Shown here piece by piece: positions 22,960-33,664 of a stretch of 64,000 nucleotides of DNA. The position numbers and the translations under genes were made by a program. This stretch comes from Rhyacophila brunnea (lineage: Eukaryota; Arthropoda; Insecta; Trichoptera; Rhyacophilidae), in the NCBI GenBank assembly GCA_022495005.1, contig JAGYXB010000456.1:372001-436000 (forward strand), read 5' to 3'. Every line of letters begins with the position of its first letter. Position 1 is the first letter of the stretch. The notes beneath the pieces are model-generated. The model was not told the DNA's origin. It was given only the letters and a program-made list of their open reading frames with translations, and ran no database searches.

Positions 22960-23681
22960 GTGAAGTTCTATTCGAATAAAGCTACAGTACTTACGAAATT
23001 TGTAGCTGATCTAATCAGTAGACCAGAGGTTATTTTTTGTTTCACTTTTGAATTTGCAAATTTGTGTTGGTATTTGGTGTGGCTATTTTTCAGTCAGTTA
23101 AATACTAGTTAAAAATATAATTTTCAAATAAAATTTAGAATTTTAGAATTTCAAATATAATTGTCACTTTACTCTTTATGTGGTAAAATACTTCGTGGAA
23201 AAACATGTTTACTCTATGTATGTAAACGTCACTAAAAGGCTTTATTTTAATGGAGGAAACGTCAATGATGTTCCAGTTGAAAACTCTTGGGATACCTACG
23301 CGGGAATTTATAGTAGGAATGTGTCATTGAGAAATGGGTTTGGCTTGATTTAGGATCTGTACAGTGAACGGCTGGCATTATTGATTAGAGTGTATTATTC
23401 TTTTACTGAAAAAACGACATTTGGTAACGCGGTGACCGCCCTAATTCCTAGAGAAATATACATAAACACGAAGAATATGTTATTAATTACTATCTATTTA
23501 TCATACTTTTAGGAAAATCATGCGTTTCCAACCTTTTACTTCGCTGGGTCACATTGAGTAAAAAGGAATTCATATGTTTATACAGCTATTTTTTAGCTCT
23601 TTCTACCAAAAAAACTTTATCTAAAATCGAAACGGAGGCTTCTTTCACATCGTTTAAAATCAGTTTATCTACCCAATATTG
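22960..23681. other. Non-coding AT-rich stretch
   Basis: No gene or repeat recognised between the two MITEs. Confidence 0.45.
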
Positions 23682-23689
23682 TCCAGAAT

Positions 23690-24400
23690 CAGGGGCGGCT
23701 CTACATTAAGGATTCGTAGGGACCATCCCCACATCATTATAATGCCAAAAATACATGTCCGATATTTTTATCATTGTCATCATATACCTACTAAATTACT
23801 ACTGTATCCATCTAAACATGTCGCAATTTTATAGAGATATTTATTATTATTATACAAATAAATACTTTAAGCGATGATTGTAAATTATTTGATAACATAA
23901 TGATGATTACGTGGTATTAAAATAATCCATTTAATTAAATATGCCATATTTCACGGTGACTCCTATGATGTACAAATTAAGAAAGCTTTGGCATCTATTT
24001 TTCGTTGACCGGGATCACTCGGTCGCATCCCGTCGCCGCGGTACATTTCTCGCTCTAAAAAGGGTTAGAATGCATAATCGTTAGTATACGCATACTGGGG
24101 AGCGAATCAAATAACTCCTAGGTGAGTAAAAACGCTCGCTGTATGTCGTTGTTCAAAAATGATAATAGTCTATAATAATAATTATTAATTAAGTTAGGTA
24201 AAATTTTTAAGCACGCTTTTTAGATGTGACTCAGACAGTCATATTATTTATTCTATAAAATTACTCGTTTTCTCATTAATAAAATCATATTATTATAAGT
24301 AGCTTGGTACATAAGTATAATATGATAAAGTAGGTTAGTATGTATATTTAATAATTAATGGCTAAACCTCACCTCCTAGAAAGTCATCGATCCGCCACTG
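23690..24400. mobile_element. 711-bp hAT-type MITE with perfect 8-bp duplication
   Basis: Starts CAGGGGCGGCTC and ends GATCCGCCACTG. TCCAGAAT flanks both sides exactly (23682-23689 and 24401-24408). No transposase frame inside. The interior has a moderately GC-rich core near 24010-24060. Confidence 0.85.
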
Positions 24401-24408
24401 TCCAGAAT

Positions 24409-24900
24409 ATCGGTGATAGAACCTCGAATATTTTGCCGTCCTAATATTTAGTGACGAATTTTGTTTAATATCATCTTCATCCATGCGATTTTATGCTACC
24501 GTGGCTACATATATTTTGCGTCAATAAGCTACGTTGCGATACTCTTTCATCAGTGCAAGGTATAAGAGCTGGTGGAAAAGCGGGATTAGCCCGTGAAGCG
24601 CAATCAGTGAAGCAAACGGAGACGTTCGCTGACAGGCGCAGTTAGAGAGATAAGGGTCGACGGGATACGGCCGCCGGTTTGCCGGGCTGACGCCGACAAT
24701 GCCGTCGATGTGACTAATGACTCGTCACTTCGACGTGCCAATATTCCAATCCCCACCCTTTTACGTGACGAGAGAATGTTATTATTTAACCGAAAGAAAT
24801 CGTTTGAATATTATTTTACGGGGATGCAAGTAAAAATGGACCGTTTTAAATCTAGTATGATAATACCTACCGGTTAATGGATTATTGTAATATTAATTGG
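24409..24900. other. Non-coding stretch with a GC-rich island
   Basis: About 24560-24760 is clearly richer in GC and CpG than its surroundings (for example GACGGGATACGGCCGCCGG). No frame, no inverted ends and no second copy in this window. Function unknown. Confidence 0.4.
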
Positions 24901-24960
24901 CAGTGGCGAAGACTTCATAGTAGTCGATTATTTAAAGTTTTCATTTTTAAGATATACACA
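24901..24960. mobile_element. Truncated hAT-type MITE end
   Basis: CAGTGGCGAAGACTTCATAG TAGTCGATTATTTAAAG matches the left ends of the elements at 25060 and 46753. The right end is missing. Confidence 0.6.
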
Positions 24961-25059
24961 TTTAATTAACTTAACGACACTTTAAGATAAAACGTACCTA
25001 GCAATAGAGATATATGTAGGATTCACATATTTACACATATATTTCTTATAACCGTTTAT

Positions 25060-25514
25060 CAGTGGCGAAGGCTCCATAGTAGGTTATTATTTTTGAAGCC
25101 TACCTTCTAAGGAAAATAGATAGAAAGTATTTAAATACTTAAATAAAAAAATGTGCGGGAACCAATTGAATATATTATAATCAGAACAATAATTAATATT
25201 AAAAAATATATAAATGAGAGCCATCTATCGTCAGCATAATGTAGAATAAATGTAATAATAAGTGATAAAACAGCGCCTCTAGCGAGTATTGAAATATCGA
25301 TTATTGTATGAACTGCGTCTCAAGGGCATCGAGGTAGTCTGGTTTTATTCATACGAATCTATAGGTTTATAAGGTAACGCTTATATTATATTTAGTGTCT
25401 TAGTAGTAGTATATCGTATTATCGTCTTATTTCCCGTGAATATACCTGGCAAGTGTGCTCTTTTTCTTTGATCTCCGCAGCCTACCTCTTTTCATAAGTC
25501 ACCCTTCGCCACTG
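25060..25514. mobile_element. 455-bp hAT-type MITE with perfect 8-bp duplication
   Basis: Ends CAGTGGCGAAGG and CCTTCGCCACTG, flanked on both sides by CCGTTTAT (25052-25059, 25515-25522). The right 120 bp closely match the right part of 46753-47440 (TAGTAGTAGTAT..CGTATTATC, CAAGTGTG.TCTTTTTCT). Confidence 0.88.
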
Positions 25515-25522
25515 CCGTTTAT

Positions 25523-26833
25523 ATAATACGAATTATTGAAACACACAGTAGTTTCATACTTTCAAACTTTTTTGATAGGACTTGGATATTTTTCTAGTTT
25601 TACATTTTTGAATTTAGAGACTCATGTCAGGGTGGGCCTTGTCAAACGTACTCAATACCATGAAATCCGCAACTGCGTGCCCAATGCGGAGTGTTTCAAA
25701 CTTCCTTCCAATGCAGCAGACTTGGCTTTGTAGTGCTGTCAAAATTTAAATTGATAATACATTTTAATTTAGATTGCATTTTACTAATGATATCAGAACA
25801 GACGTAAATATTTAGAATCATCTTACATATGGATCTATAGTTTTAACATAACAATCACTGAAGCTAAATTATTGGTCGCAGTAGCTCTTTTTGATAGCGC
25901 TTTTCATATAGGTATATGAAAAGGAAGAGTTTTCTTCAACGCCTTTACGCAGACGTGACTACCAACACGTGGAGACAAGTACAGAAGAGACGAACATATA
26001 GAAAATCTTTAAGAAAATGATTATGTTTATTTTGATTGAATTTAATTCAAGCAAAATCTGGACTTTACGTAAATTCAAACCTTTTAATCAAAAATAACAC
26101 TTCCATTACATTTTATATCACAAATGTATGCATGAACCCTTCACAAAATGAAGAATCCACGCGCAGTTTCTTACGTAATAATAATATACGTACTGGTACT
26201 TGAAGTTTCCTTATATATAAGAGAGGGTATTAATATAATACGATGATCCGAGGGTGAATACAACCCCTATTGTTTTGCTTGCCGTGAAAGGAGACTATTA
26301 TCTGTGGCTTACGCGATTAGAAATGCCTGATTTTAAGCCTTCGCCAGATACCGACCCCCGAAATGTAGACCTCTACGTAAACATTCGCGTATCCGAAAGT
26401 GTGTAAGATGCGATTCACAACCTTTTTTCTAATATGGAAAATGTATCCATTGTTTAATTATTCGCAGGCTACACAGTCACATTTCGTTTGTACAAAAACA
26501 TATGACAGAAGACATTACGATGGAAAACAGTATTTGTATAATATATTATTACACATAGTAAAAGAGCATTGATAACGAACAATATTTCCAACGACCAGTA
26601 TTTCAGCGCTCGAAATGGAATATTTTACGAACCGGAGCGCTCGATAATTTTACGAAAAAAATAGTGAATGAAAATATAATGTATGTGTAGGTGTATCAGA
26701 TTTATTATTATGTGGCATATCTGAGACAAAATTCTGAATCAAATTAATATGTCCACGAGACGAAGTGATAATTTTGAGAATTTTATAAACCGGAATAGCG
26801 CTCTGGTCCATTTTGAGCCATGATTTTATTGCA
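25523..26833. other. Non-coding stretch
   Basis: No gene recognised. The 65-codon frame at 25536-25733 has no motif. Confidence 0.45.
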
Positions 26834-26958
26834 TTAACGCTTTCGCTGCTGAATAGATAATGATATTTTAATTGCCCCCTTTAAAATGCACGTTAATTAC
26901 ATCGATCGGCCGCCTGGTCATTACGCACCGTGTGCGTCTTCCGCGTCCAAAGTATTAA
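26834..26958 (-). mobile_element. 125-bp TTAA-bounded element, copy 3
   Basis: TTAA at 26834-26837 and 26955-26958, inverted relative to copies 1 and 2, same length and nearly the same sequence. Confidence 0.85.
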
Positions 26959-26986
26959 ACTGTTTTAGTTCATTTTTAAGTTGCGC

Positions 26987-27026
26987 GCTCTCTCTCTCTC
27001 TATCTCTTTCTCTCACACACACACAC
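26987..27026. repeat. CT/CA microsatellite
   Basis: A (CT)n run passes into (CA)n. Confidence 0.9.
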
Positions 27027-27029
27027 TTG

Positions 27030-27540
27030 CATTATCAATCAGAGTGAGTAGCTTAAAGTCTGCATCGTGTATAACAAACAAATGCGTGACCATTTTTTTT
27101 TGCTACGGTTTGAATGAGGTGTACGTGTTGTTTGAATATAATATGTCTAACACATAATCTGTGGCGACGATTTACGTAGTATTTTTTGGCTATCTATTAC
27201 AATTACAATCAATCATTTAGTTATCATGTTCTAGTTATGATAAAAAGATATATATTTTTTAATTGTGAGCAAATGGATGGTTTTTGAATTTAATTTCAAT
27301 TATTCTTTATGACATATTTTATCAGAGCAAATATCACTCTGTATTTAATTAATAACACTCTTAATTTTTTAAAATTCAATATTGAATATACACAAGGTTT
27401 TAGGAATGTTTTATTCTTTATTATAGAAATAACATAATTTTGAAAAACTTCAGAAACTACACATGAGAATCTAGCAAGAAAAATTGGATATTATGAAGTA
27501 CTTCAGTTTAAACGTAAATATAATAAATAATTAGCATTAA
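27030..27540. other. Non-coding AT-rich stretch
   Basis: No gene recognised. GGAATGTTTTATTCTTTATTATAG near 27405 is a weak match to the shared SINE tail. Confidence 0.4.
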
Positions 27541-27544
27541 TGAT

Positions 27545-27715
27545 AGACGGATCGATAGCTTATAGGCCCAAAGCACTTACCCGGAAAGTGAAAGACGTGA
27601 GTTCGAGTCCCAGTCCCGATCTAATGTTTCTGAGGCTTTTCAAATTAATGTTATTTCTTAATTAGTTATTTTTGCTATGACATCGACTACTCTAATAAGT
27701 GATTTTTGAGGTAAG
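27545..27715 (+). mobile_element. tRNA-like SINE (family D)
   Basis: A tRNA-like segment lies at about 27550-27625. GATCGATAGCTTATAGG stands for the D-arm. CACTT/AAGTG is a perfect 5-bp anticodon stem around ACCCGGA. GAGTTCGAGTCCC is the B-box/T-loop. The acceptor and T stems do not pair well, so it is not a functional tRNA. The tail CTAATAAGTGATTTTTGAG resembles that after 8713. Confidence 0.55.
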
Positions 27716-27720
27716 TATTC

Positions 27721-27798
27721 CATCTTTCTTCTTCTTTAGAACATGTCCGATCCTAATAGGATCATATGGACCTCCACAGAGTAACATTTTTACGAGAA
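27721..27798 (-). mobile_element. SINE B tail, inverted
   Basis: Minus-strand CATCAATTTCTCGTAAAAA, GGAGGTCCATATGATCCTAT and TAGGATCGGACATG match the SINE B tail. It meets the head of the plus-strand copy at about 27799. Confidence 0.55.
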
Positions 27799-27950
27799 AT
27801 TGATGGCCGCGTGGCTTAAGCGCCAGTCTATAGTGTTGAGGGTCCCAGGCTCGAATCCTGGGTCTGGCAAGTACACATACTATTGTTTTTCAATTTGTGT
27901 ATGAGTCAGAGTATGGACCTAATAGGTTGATATACCATCAACTAGACTTA
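27799..27950 (+). mobile_element. SINE family B, copy with best-preserved tRNA-like head
   Basis: Head GATGGCCGCGTGGCTTAAGC GCCAGTC, then GGTCCCAGGCTCGAATCCTG GG, a strong T-arm/B-box. Body CAGAGTATGGACCTAATAGG. The order GTGGCTTAAG followed by a long variable region before the T-arm suggests a tRNA-Leu/Ser-like ancestor; acceptor pairing is lost. Confidence 0.7.
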
Positions 27951-28179
27951 ACGTTTCGACAAGTGAATTAGTAATACCAAAATCAACTACACATTTAAAT
28001 AAAAAATGAGATTATCGGACTCGTAAGTTTCACTACAATCTTCCGTAATCTATACATACAACTTTCGCTACCTACCTACTAACTGCCTATTGATGCCATA
28101 CTGGGATGACTAATAATAAAGGAATGAAAAATATTAAAAATGCATCTAAAATGAAATATAACTATTTTTGCCCCATAAT

Positions 28180-28858
28180 TTCAGAAGAAGTCACACCACG
28201 AGAAGGTGCACCAAAGCTAGATATCGGTGCATACAATTTTGATACGGTCGACAGTTTGATATAACTTGGTTCTTTTGTAACTCGACATAGATATTACAAA
28301 AGAAATCAACAAGAGAATCATGTCTGCGAATAAATTCAACTTTGGCCTGTTAAGACATTTTAAATCCCGCATACTATCTCGCCGAACTAAAAGCACTTTT
28401 ACAAGACACTACTTGTAAAGCCAGTGTTCACCTACGCATCGGAAACCTGGACATTAACTCTACAAAATGAACGAGCCCTGAACATTTTTGAAAGAAAAAT
28501 TCTCCGCCGTATATATGGACCGATCAGGGACGGCACCAATTGGAGGAGAAGATATAATGCTGAGCTCTACAGGCTATACGAAGATTGCAGCGCAGTTTAA
28601 TCAATTAAGATTGGGAGACTGCAATGGCTAGGTCATGTGCACCATATGAATGACAATGAACCGGCAAAAACAGTGATGTCCGGCAATCCAATCGGGCGTA
28701 GAAGAAAAGGCAGGCCAAAAATTCGCTGGTTGGATGGAGCTGCCAATGACTGCCGTGTTTTAGGGTTACCAAATTGGAAAGCGGCCACACTGGATAGGGA
28801 CAGGTGGAGGGAGCTGTTAGAGGAGGCCAAGACCCACACCGGGTTGTCGCGCCCCTGA
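28180..28858 (+). pseudogene. RTE-like LINE ORF fragment
   Basis: A decayed C-terminal third of an RTE-type LINE protein. Frame pieces in order: APKLDIGAYNFDTVDSLI (28210-28262, the 'F.YLGS' region, broken), KPVFTYASETWTLTLQNERA (about 28418-28478), LNIFERKILRRIYGPIRDG and WRRRYNAELYRLYED. After a stop come IGRLQWLGHVHHMNDNEPAK, GRRRKGRPKIRWLDGAANDC and DRDRWRELLEEAKTHTGL before the stop at 28856-28858. This is the conserved tail of arthropod RTE ORFs ('Y..E.W', 'L.W.GH', 'GRRR.GRP..RW', 'A.DR..WR.L..EA..H.GL'). The RT core is absent and stops interrupt it. Confidence 0.85.
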
Positions 28859-28859
28859 T

Positions 28860-29675
28860 GATGATGATTATAGTTTCAGAAGAATATAATATTATGTTTT
28901 ATTTTTATAGTACGTTCTACGCAATCGACCAGGGGTATCTTTGTAATTGACTAGTCGATAGATATTAAACGCTTTCCGACCACTGATGTTAGAGGTGGAA
29001 ATTTTCGAAGTTAGGATTAGCATATCCGTTTAAAAGTATAGGCATAGTTATGTAGTAAGATGGTGTAGTACATAGCATATTTGAATGGGTACGTAAATAA
29101 CTGTTATCATTATTTTGCAAATATGTATGGAAATGCTACCATAACACAAAATGAGTGTACGCATTGAAGCGAAGCGATGAAATAAATGAATTTTATCGTC
29201 GTCCTCTTCGACAGTCAATCATTGATTACTAATGTATAATTGACAGAAACCCACTTAGACCTGATTATTACTGTCGTTTATTTTTGACACTGCATAATAT
29301 ATTATTTTAATCACATCCGTCAAATTATAATATTACAATATTATAATAACTTCACCAGAATTTATTAGTGGCCACACTGAATGAGCCAATTCTACCCTAT
29401 TTACAAGTATTTAATCAGCTCTCGAAATGGACCGTAACGCACCGGAGCACAGTTCATGTTCGGTAAATTCTCTAGATTATCGCTGTATCTCGTGGAAAAA
29501 ATAAATAATGCATCTCGTTTCGTAAATTATTACAAAGTAATAAAATTAATTTACTTTGTATATATGTTATGAAAACTTCATAAAAAGCTTGTCGGAATCA
29601 TAGTAAAAAATATGACTTGATATAAACCTCGATTTTTTAAGTTATACTTCTTTAGGCGCGTTTAGAAAATCAGAT
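28860..29675. other. Non-coding AT-rich stretch
   Basis: No gene recognised. Confidence 0.45.
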
Positions 29676-29677
29676 TA

Positions 29678-29818
29678 GAGTGTATTTTTGGAGTGTGTCA
29701 TGTAACACAAAATTAATTTTTTACACAAAAAAATACACTCGATTGGATTCGAACCTACGATTGTTCGGTTATCAGCCGAACGTATAACCATTACGCCACA
29801 GAATGATACTGCAATCGT
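29678..29818 (-). mobile_element. tRNA-Asn-like SINE or tRNA pseudogene
   Basis: On the minus strand: TCTGTGGCGTAATGGTTATA, then a perfect 5-bp anticodon stem TTCGG/CCGAA around loop CTGATAA, then GTAGGTTCGAATCC. The pattern matches eukaryotic tRNA-Asn, with the anticodon GTT changed to GAT. The acceptor and T stems are broken, so it cannot be functional. A 12-bp inverted repeat (GAGTGTATTTTT near 29678 and AAAAATACACTC near 29742) spans the sequence after it. Confidence 0.55.
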
Positions 29819-29989
29819 GACGATTATACAGTATAATATTACAGTTTAGAATTACTCTGTTGCTAGGCAGCGAATTTATTATTGTCGGCCATTTGCAATG
29901 CCTTACGTAAACAAACTATTAAACGTCATAGTGGCAGTTGTTACTTTAAAAATAAAAACAAGGATAAATAATTATATACTATATGCGGC

Positions 29990-30182
29990 TCTCGTGGTGC
30001 AGTGCGTAAGGCGCTTGCCTTCCACCCGTGAGTTCTTGGGTTCGATTCCCGGTCAGGACACACAATATTTATGTGTTTGTCTCAAAGCCTGGGTGTTTGT
30101 GATTGTTCAAAATTACTACAACCACCTTGTACGAAAAAGCAAGGACATGGTTATTAATAATTCTAAAAAAAAAAATTATATA
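29990..30182 (+). mobile_element. SINE family C, copy 1
   Basis: tRNA-like head GCGGCTCTCGTGGTGCAGTG CGTAAGGCGC with T-arm/B-box TGGGTTCGATTCCCGG (about 30036-30051). Body TCTCAAAGCCTGGGTGTTTG, GATTGTTCAAAATTACTA and AAGCAAGGACATGGTTATTA, then an A-rich end. A second copy at 52455-52648 matches throughout. The 96-codon frame here is not a gene. Confidence 0.8.
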
Positions 30183-30184
30183 AT

Positions 30185-30780
30185 ATAGTAATATAAGTTA
30201 AAGTGTATAGAAATAAACCAACGGCGTTCCAATAAGCGGTCCTTTCCCTTGAGTGTGTAATTTAACCAGATAATTAAAAGCTAGTCGAAGAATCTAGTTT
30301 ATCACAAGTTGTGTTACGCCAAAGAAGTATATCTTCTAAAACGCGTACATAAGTACACACACCGATTTTTTTGTTTGTTTGCAGCGACGACAATATTATG
30401 CTCTATTCTTTCATACTCAAGTTTACAGATAGTTTCTCAATTTGACCGTCTGAGCTTGGCATGAATATTTATATACAATTATTAGGAAATTATTGAGAGC
30501 TCCGGTTCATAAAATCATTTATTTCGAGTGCTTCCAATATACCCCTTTCATCCAGCCTAAATACAATAAAACAATGTTGAAAGCTGGTATATATATATAT
30601 AGTAAAATGGCAACGAACCAACACCTGATAAAGTATAAAATTAAACTAAGGTGAGATATTACGACGTAAATAACGTTTTGCAACACAGCAAAGCTGTTGG
30701 ATAATAATATAATACACGTGCCGGAAATCTATTTCGCATAATAAAAGTTAAAGTGCACATTAAGTGCATACGATTTCCGG
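30185..30780. other. Non-coding stretch
   Basis: No gene recognised; a short TA microsatellite lies at about 30588-30602. Confidence 0.45.
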
Positions 30781-30789
30781 CTACAGATA

Positions 30790-31095
30790 TAGTTACTTAT
30801 ATAGACTACAAAGTCAATGCTTGTCAAACATCTATCCACACTCACCTGCTTTCTTTTCTCACGTGATTACAAAATTACATCACACTAGTCAATACTTGAC
30901 TAGGGATGGTGGATTCGCTGCCAATCTCTTTAGCCAACCCAACTAACATGTCCACGTGGTGGACAACTACAGGATGCAGACCACATCCTCTGGGAATATC
31001 CGAGAATGTCCTTCGAAAGGGAAGAGACGCTCGAGTCGACCCAACCAGCTGTTAGGCCCATCGGGCCATCTGACCAGATCGCCACAAAATCCTAC
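30790..31095 (+). pseudogene. LINE C-terminal fragment (RNase H-distal cysteine cluster)
   Basis: Two frames joined by a frameshift near 30945. The first is KLHHTSQYLTRDGGFAANLF (30870-30932). The second is CPRGGQLQDADHILWEYPRM followed by SFERETLESTQPA (about 30952-31050). This matches the pattern 'H.T.Q.LT..GGF...LF...' then 'C.CG..QDADHIL...P', the C-terminal cluster of a jockey/R1-type ORF2. The element at 42575-42940 is the same family (CGFAGRLFEYD, CPCGGEIQDANQI). All upstream domains are absent. Confidence 0.7.
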
Positions 31096-31099
31096 TATA

Positions 31100-31755
31100 A
31101 TGCTTTTCAATGTACTTATTATTTTAGCTTTATCTTATATTATATTATATAAATTAATTACAATCATTTATTTCTGTTAATTGTCCGTGCTTCTTTCTCC
31201 CATGGGCATTTATTTTTAATATAATTAGTCTCAGTAAACTTAGTCAAAGTACACTTTGAATGCGTGGCGACCACAGTCTTGGGCATCTGCTCCTGATACA
31301 TTCCCAGGCGTAAACAGCTGCTGATGCTAATCATCCAAACGTAGAACCTCGTGATGCGCTTTATTATGACCGAGTGTGGTGCGGGGCGAGTCCGGTTGGA
31401 TGGAACTATTAGATAATTAATTTAATCCTTCCTCCTCTCGGTTGAAATAGTCTGCTACTCTCATAACTATTGCAACCAAGAACCATAATTGGGAGACAAC
31501 ATGTTGAATCCTTTTTTAACCCTTTTCGCACAAAATCTGCTCTTAAAGCATTTTTCCTTGCTCTCACGTGGTATTGTTTCCAATCCCGATATTATGGGGA
31601 AAAATATGTTTATGCACCCATCAATTACATGGGTGGTCGCAGCAGCCATGATGACCTATTTTGTTTGAAAGTTGTTTCCTCATGTCAGGCTTACTAGGCA
31701 CCAATAGCGAAGGCTGTGCGGCTGGCCAATGCACTCCTTAGGTTAACATTTTTAG
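31100..31755. other. Unassigned stretch with short open frames
   Basis: A 75-codon plus frame at 31470-31697 (contains FFNPFRTKSALKAFFLALTW) and its antisense frame show no motif I can name. Because a LINE 3' end follows, this may be the interior of a decayed element. Confidence 0.35.
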
Positions 31756-31985
31756 CGATGCATTATGTATTTTATTTTTAAAATTCTATGTTATTGTTTA
31801 ATTTGTATTTTTCTTTAATTATTGTTGTTTTTTTATTTTATTTCTTTTGCTATCAAATTATTTTTTACATTATTTTTTTCTTTGCCAAGTTGATTTACCT
31901 GTACTTTTTATTCTTAATGTCTTGTTGTGAACGTATTGAATTAATAATTTGTTATGTGCTCAATAATAAGAGGATATTCATAGTG
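31756..31985 (+). mobile_element. LINE family 1 3' UTR fragment, copy 3
   Basis: The end (TGTCTTGTTGTGAACGTATT, TAATAATTTGTTATGTGC) matches the 3' tails of the LINE copies at 1.9, 14.7 and 60.8 kb. The T-rich sequence before it is consistent with the same UTR. Confidence 0.45.
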
Positions 31986-31989
31986 TAAA

Positions 31990-33405
31990 AGTTATAGTTA
32001 TATATATATTTTTTCTAACGGTTTTTTAAATAGTTGTTAGTCATTCATTTTGGCTCAAACACATATTAAAAAGTCAATACCTATAAGATGTTTCCGAAAA
32101 TACAAACTATTCCATCGTCGCACCATTAAAATAGTTACGACACATACTGGCAGATGGATTATTATCAGCTAACGTTAGTTGTAACACAAATAATATGTTA
32201 TATAATATTTTAATATATCTCTAAATACCCCACACCAAGAACCTACATAAAATACAACGATCGAAACACAGTTAGGTATTCTGATGAATATCCAATCTGG
32301 ACGGACGAGCAGGCCTCGACTCCCTGGGGCCTGGAGGGCAACGGGTTTGGACAGGCGCTAATGCGAAGCTTCCCTGGGGACTCACGAGGCCCGCCTCATC
32401 GCACTACAGCTGATTAGTGATTACCTACACAATGCTATAATGCGCGATTTGTACGTATGTTTACAGAAAAGCGAAGCGGCGAAAGTGACGCGATATAGGC
32501 GTTGTGCGATGCGACCACCATATCTATTGTACACAATTAAAAGAAAATACATATTTAAGCATATCTTATAAGGTAATAACACCAACATAAAATACCGCTT
32601 AAATATCTATGATAATATATATATTTGATGGCCCAAACATTGTCACCTAATCTTTACCCCGGCGGCTTTATAAAACTCGTAACTAAAATCCCTTGGAAAA
32701 TCGTCAAATTATCTTTCTATTTTCAGTTTAAGTCCTCGCCTGTGTATGCACTGGTGTACACTAGGTGGGAAGAAATTGAAACAAGTATGCGAGGTGACGA
32801 ATGGAGTCAATAGATTAAGTAAATATTTAAATTGTTTAATTATGATTTCAAATAATATGGTATGTACCTAGCACGTAAGTTTTAAATAAAGAAATATCTT
32901 AATAATAAATATGTATACTGGTATGTGAGGAAGATGTAAAATTGTTATACTATAAAAGAGATGAATGCTGGAGTAAATGAGAACTACGATAAATAAATAT
33001 AAGCATTCATTAAAATATAATAATATGTATAGCAAAATTACCGAAGAGGGTTACTATTAAACTCAGTAGTTTTGTTTTGTATAATTAAATTCAGTAGCTG
33101 CATTTTATAATTTAAAATAAATAACGTGTTTAAATAAAATCTGTAAATTTAAAATAATACACGCACTGCACTGCGTATTCTGTCAATCACTCGATATGCG
33201 TGAATCGGGACTATTTTGATAGTGTGTGTGCACCGCTCACACCGATTCTAAACAAAGAGACAATTTCGGCGGGAGATATGTTTTTATAATTTGGAAATTG
33301 AAATAACTTCTTAAATACTTAACTTCCTGCGTAGCTTTCTTCCGTAATTATGTTTTAAATAATTTTACCTAGTTGTTTATAGATTAGAATAAGAGTTTAT
33401 AACAA
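31990..33405. other. Non-coding stretch
   Basis: No gene recognised. 32295-32415 is a GC-richer patch (CTCCCTGGGGCCTGGAGG) with no identifiable frame. Confidence 0.4.
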
Positions 33406-33410
33406 ATTAA

Positions 33411-33660
33411 ATGTTAAGGAATAATACGCGCGATCGCACTGCTAATTAGGTGGTGCCTCTGAAGGGGGACAGGCTTTAAAAAATAGGTCTTCTCCCGAAA
33501 TAGAAGTAGTGTGATCAGTTCGATTCTGTCCTTCTAATAAGGTAGTAATGTAGTTCGATTTCGCTCTTCTGATAGGATAGTTGAGTTCGATTCGGCTCCT
33601 CTAGGAATATAGTATAAAACTCACGCTCCTTTATGGCGTGCCAGTTAATAACTAAATAAG
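33411..33660 (+). promoter_or_regulatory. LTR- or promoter-like patch with three imperfect repeats
   Basis: Three imperfect ~33-bp repeats, each starting GTTCGATT, at about 33518, 33553 and 33586, each with a C/T-rich TCCTTCT, CTCTTCT or CTCCTCT. They are followed by TATAAAAC at about 33612 and an initiator-like CCAGTTA near 33642, about 30 nt downstream. Repeats upstream of a TATA-initiator pair are common in LTR U3 regions. No LTR partner or retroelement frame is visible. Confidence 0.4.
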
Positions 33661-33664
33661 TAAA

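Noticed and set aside
28605..28839. Minus-strand open frames at 28.6-28.8 kb
   Set aside because: Antisense to the RTE-like LINE frame on the plus strand.
29743..29818. Functional tRNA (anticodon GAT or GTT)
   Set aside because: The anticodon arm is perfect but the acceptor and T stems do not pair.
30000..30060. Functional tRNA in the SINE C head
   Set aside because: The acceptor ends do not pair, and the segment is repeated with a SINE body.
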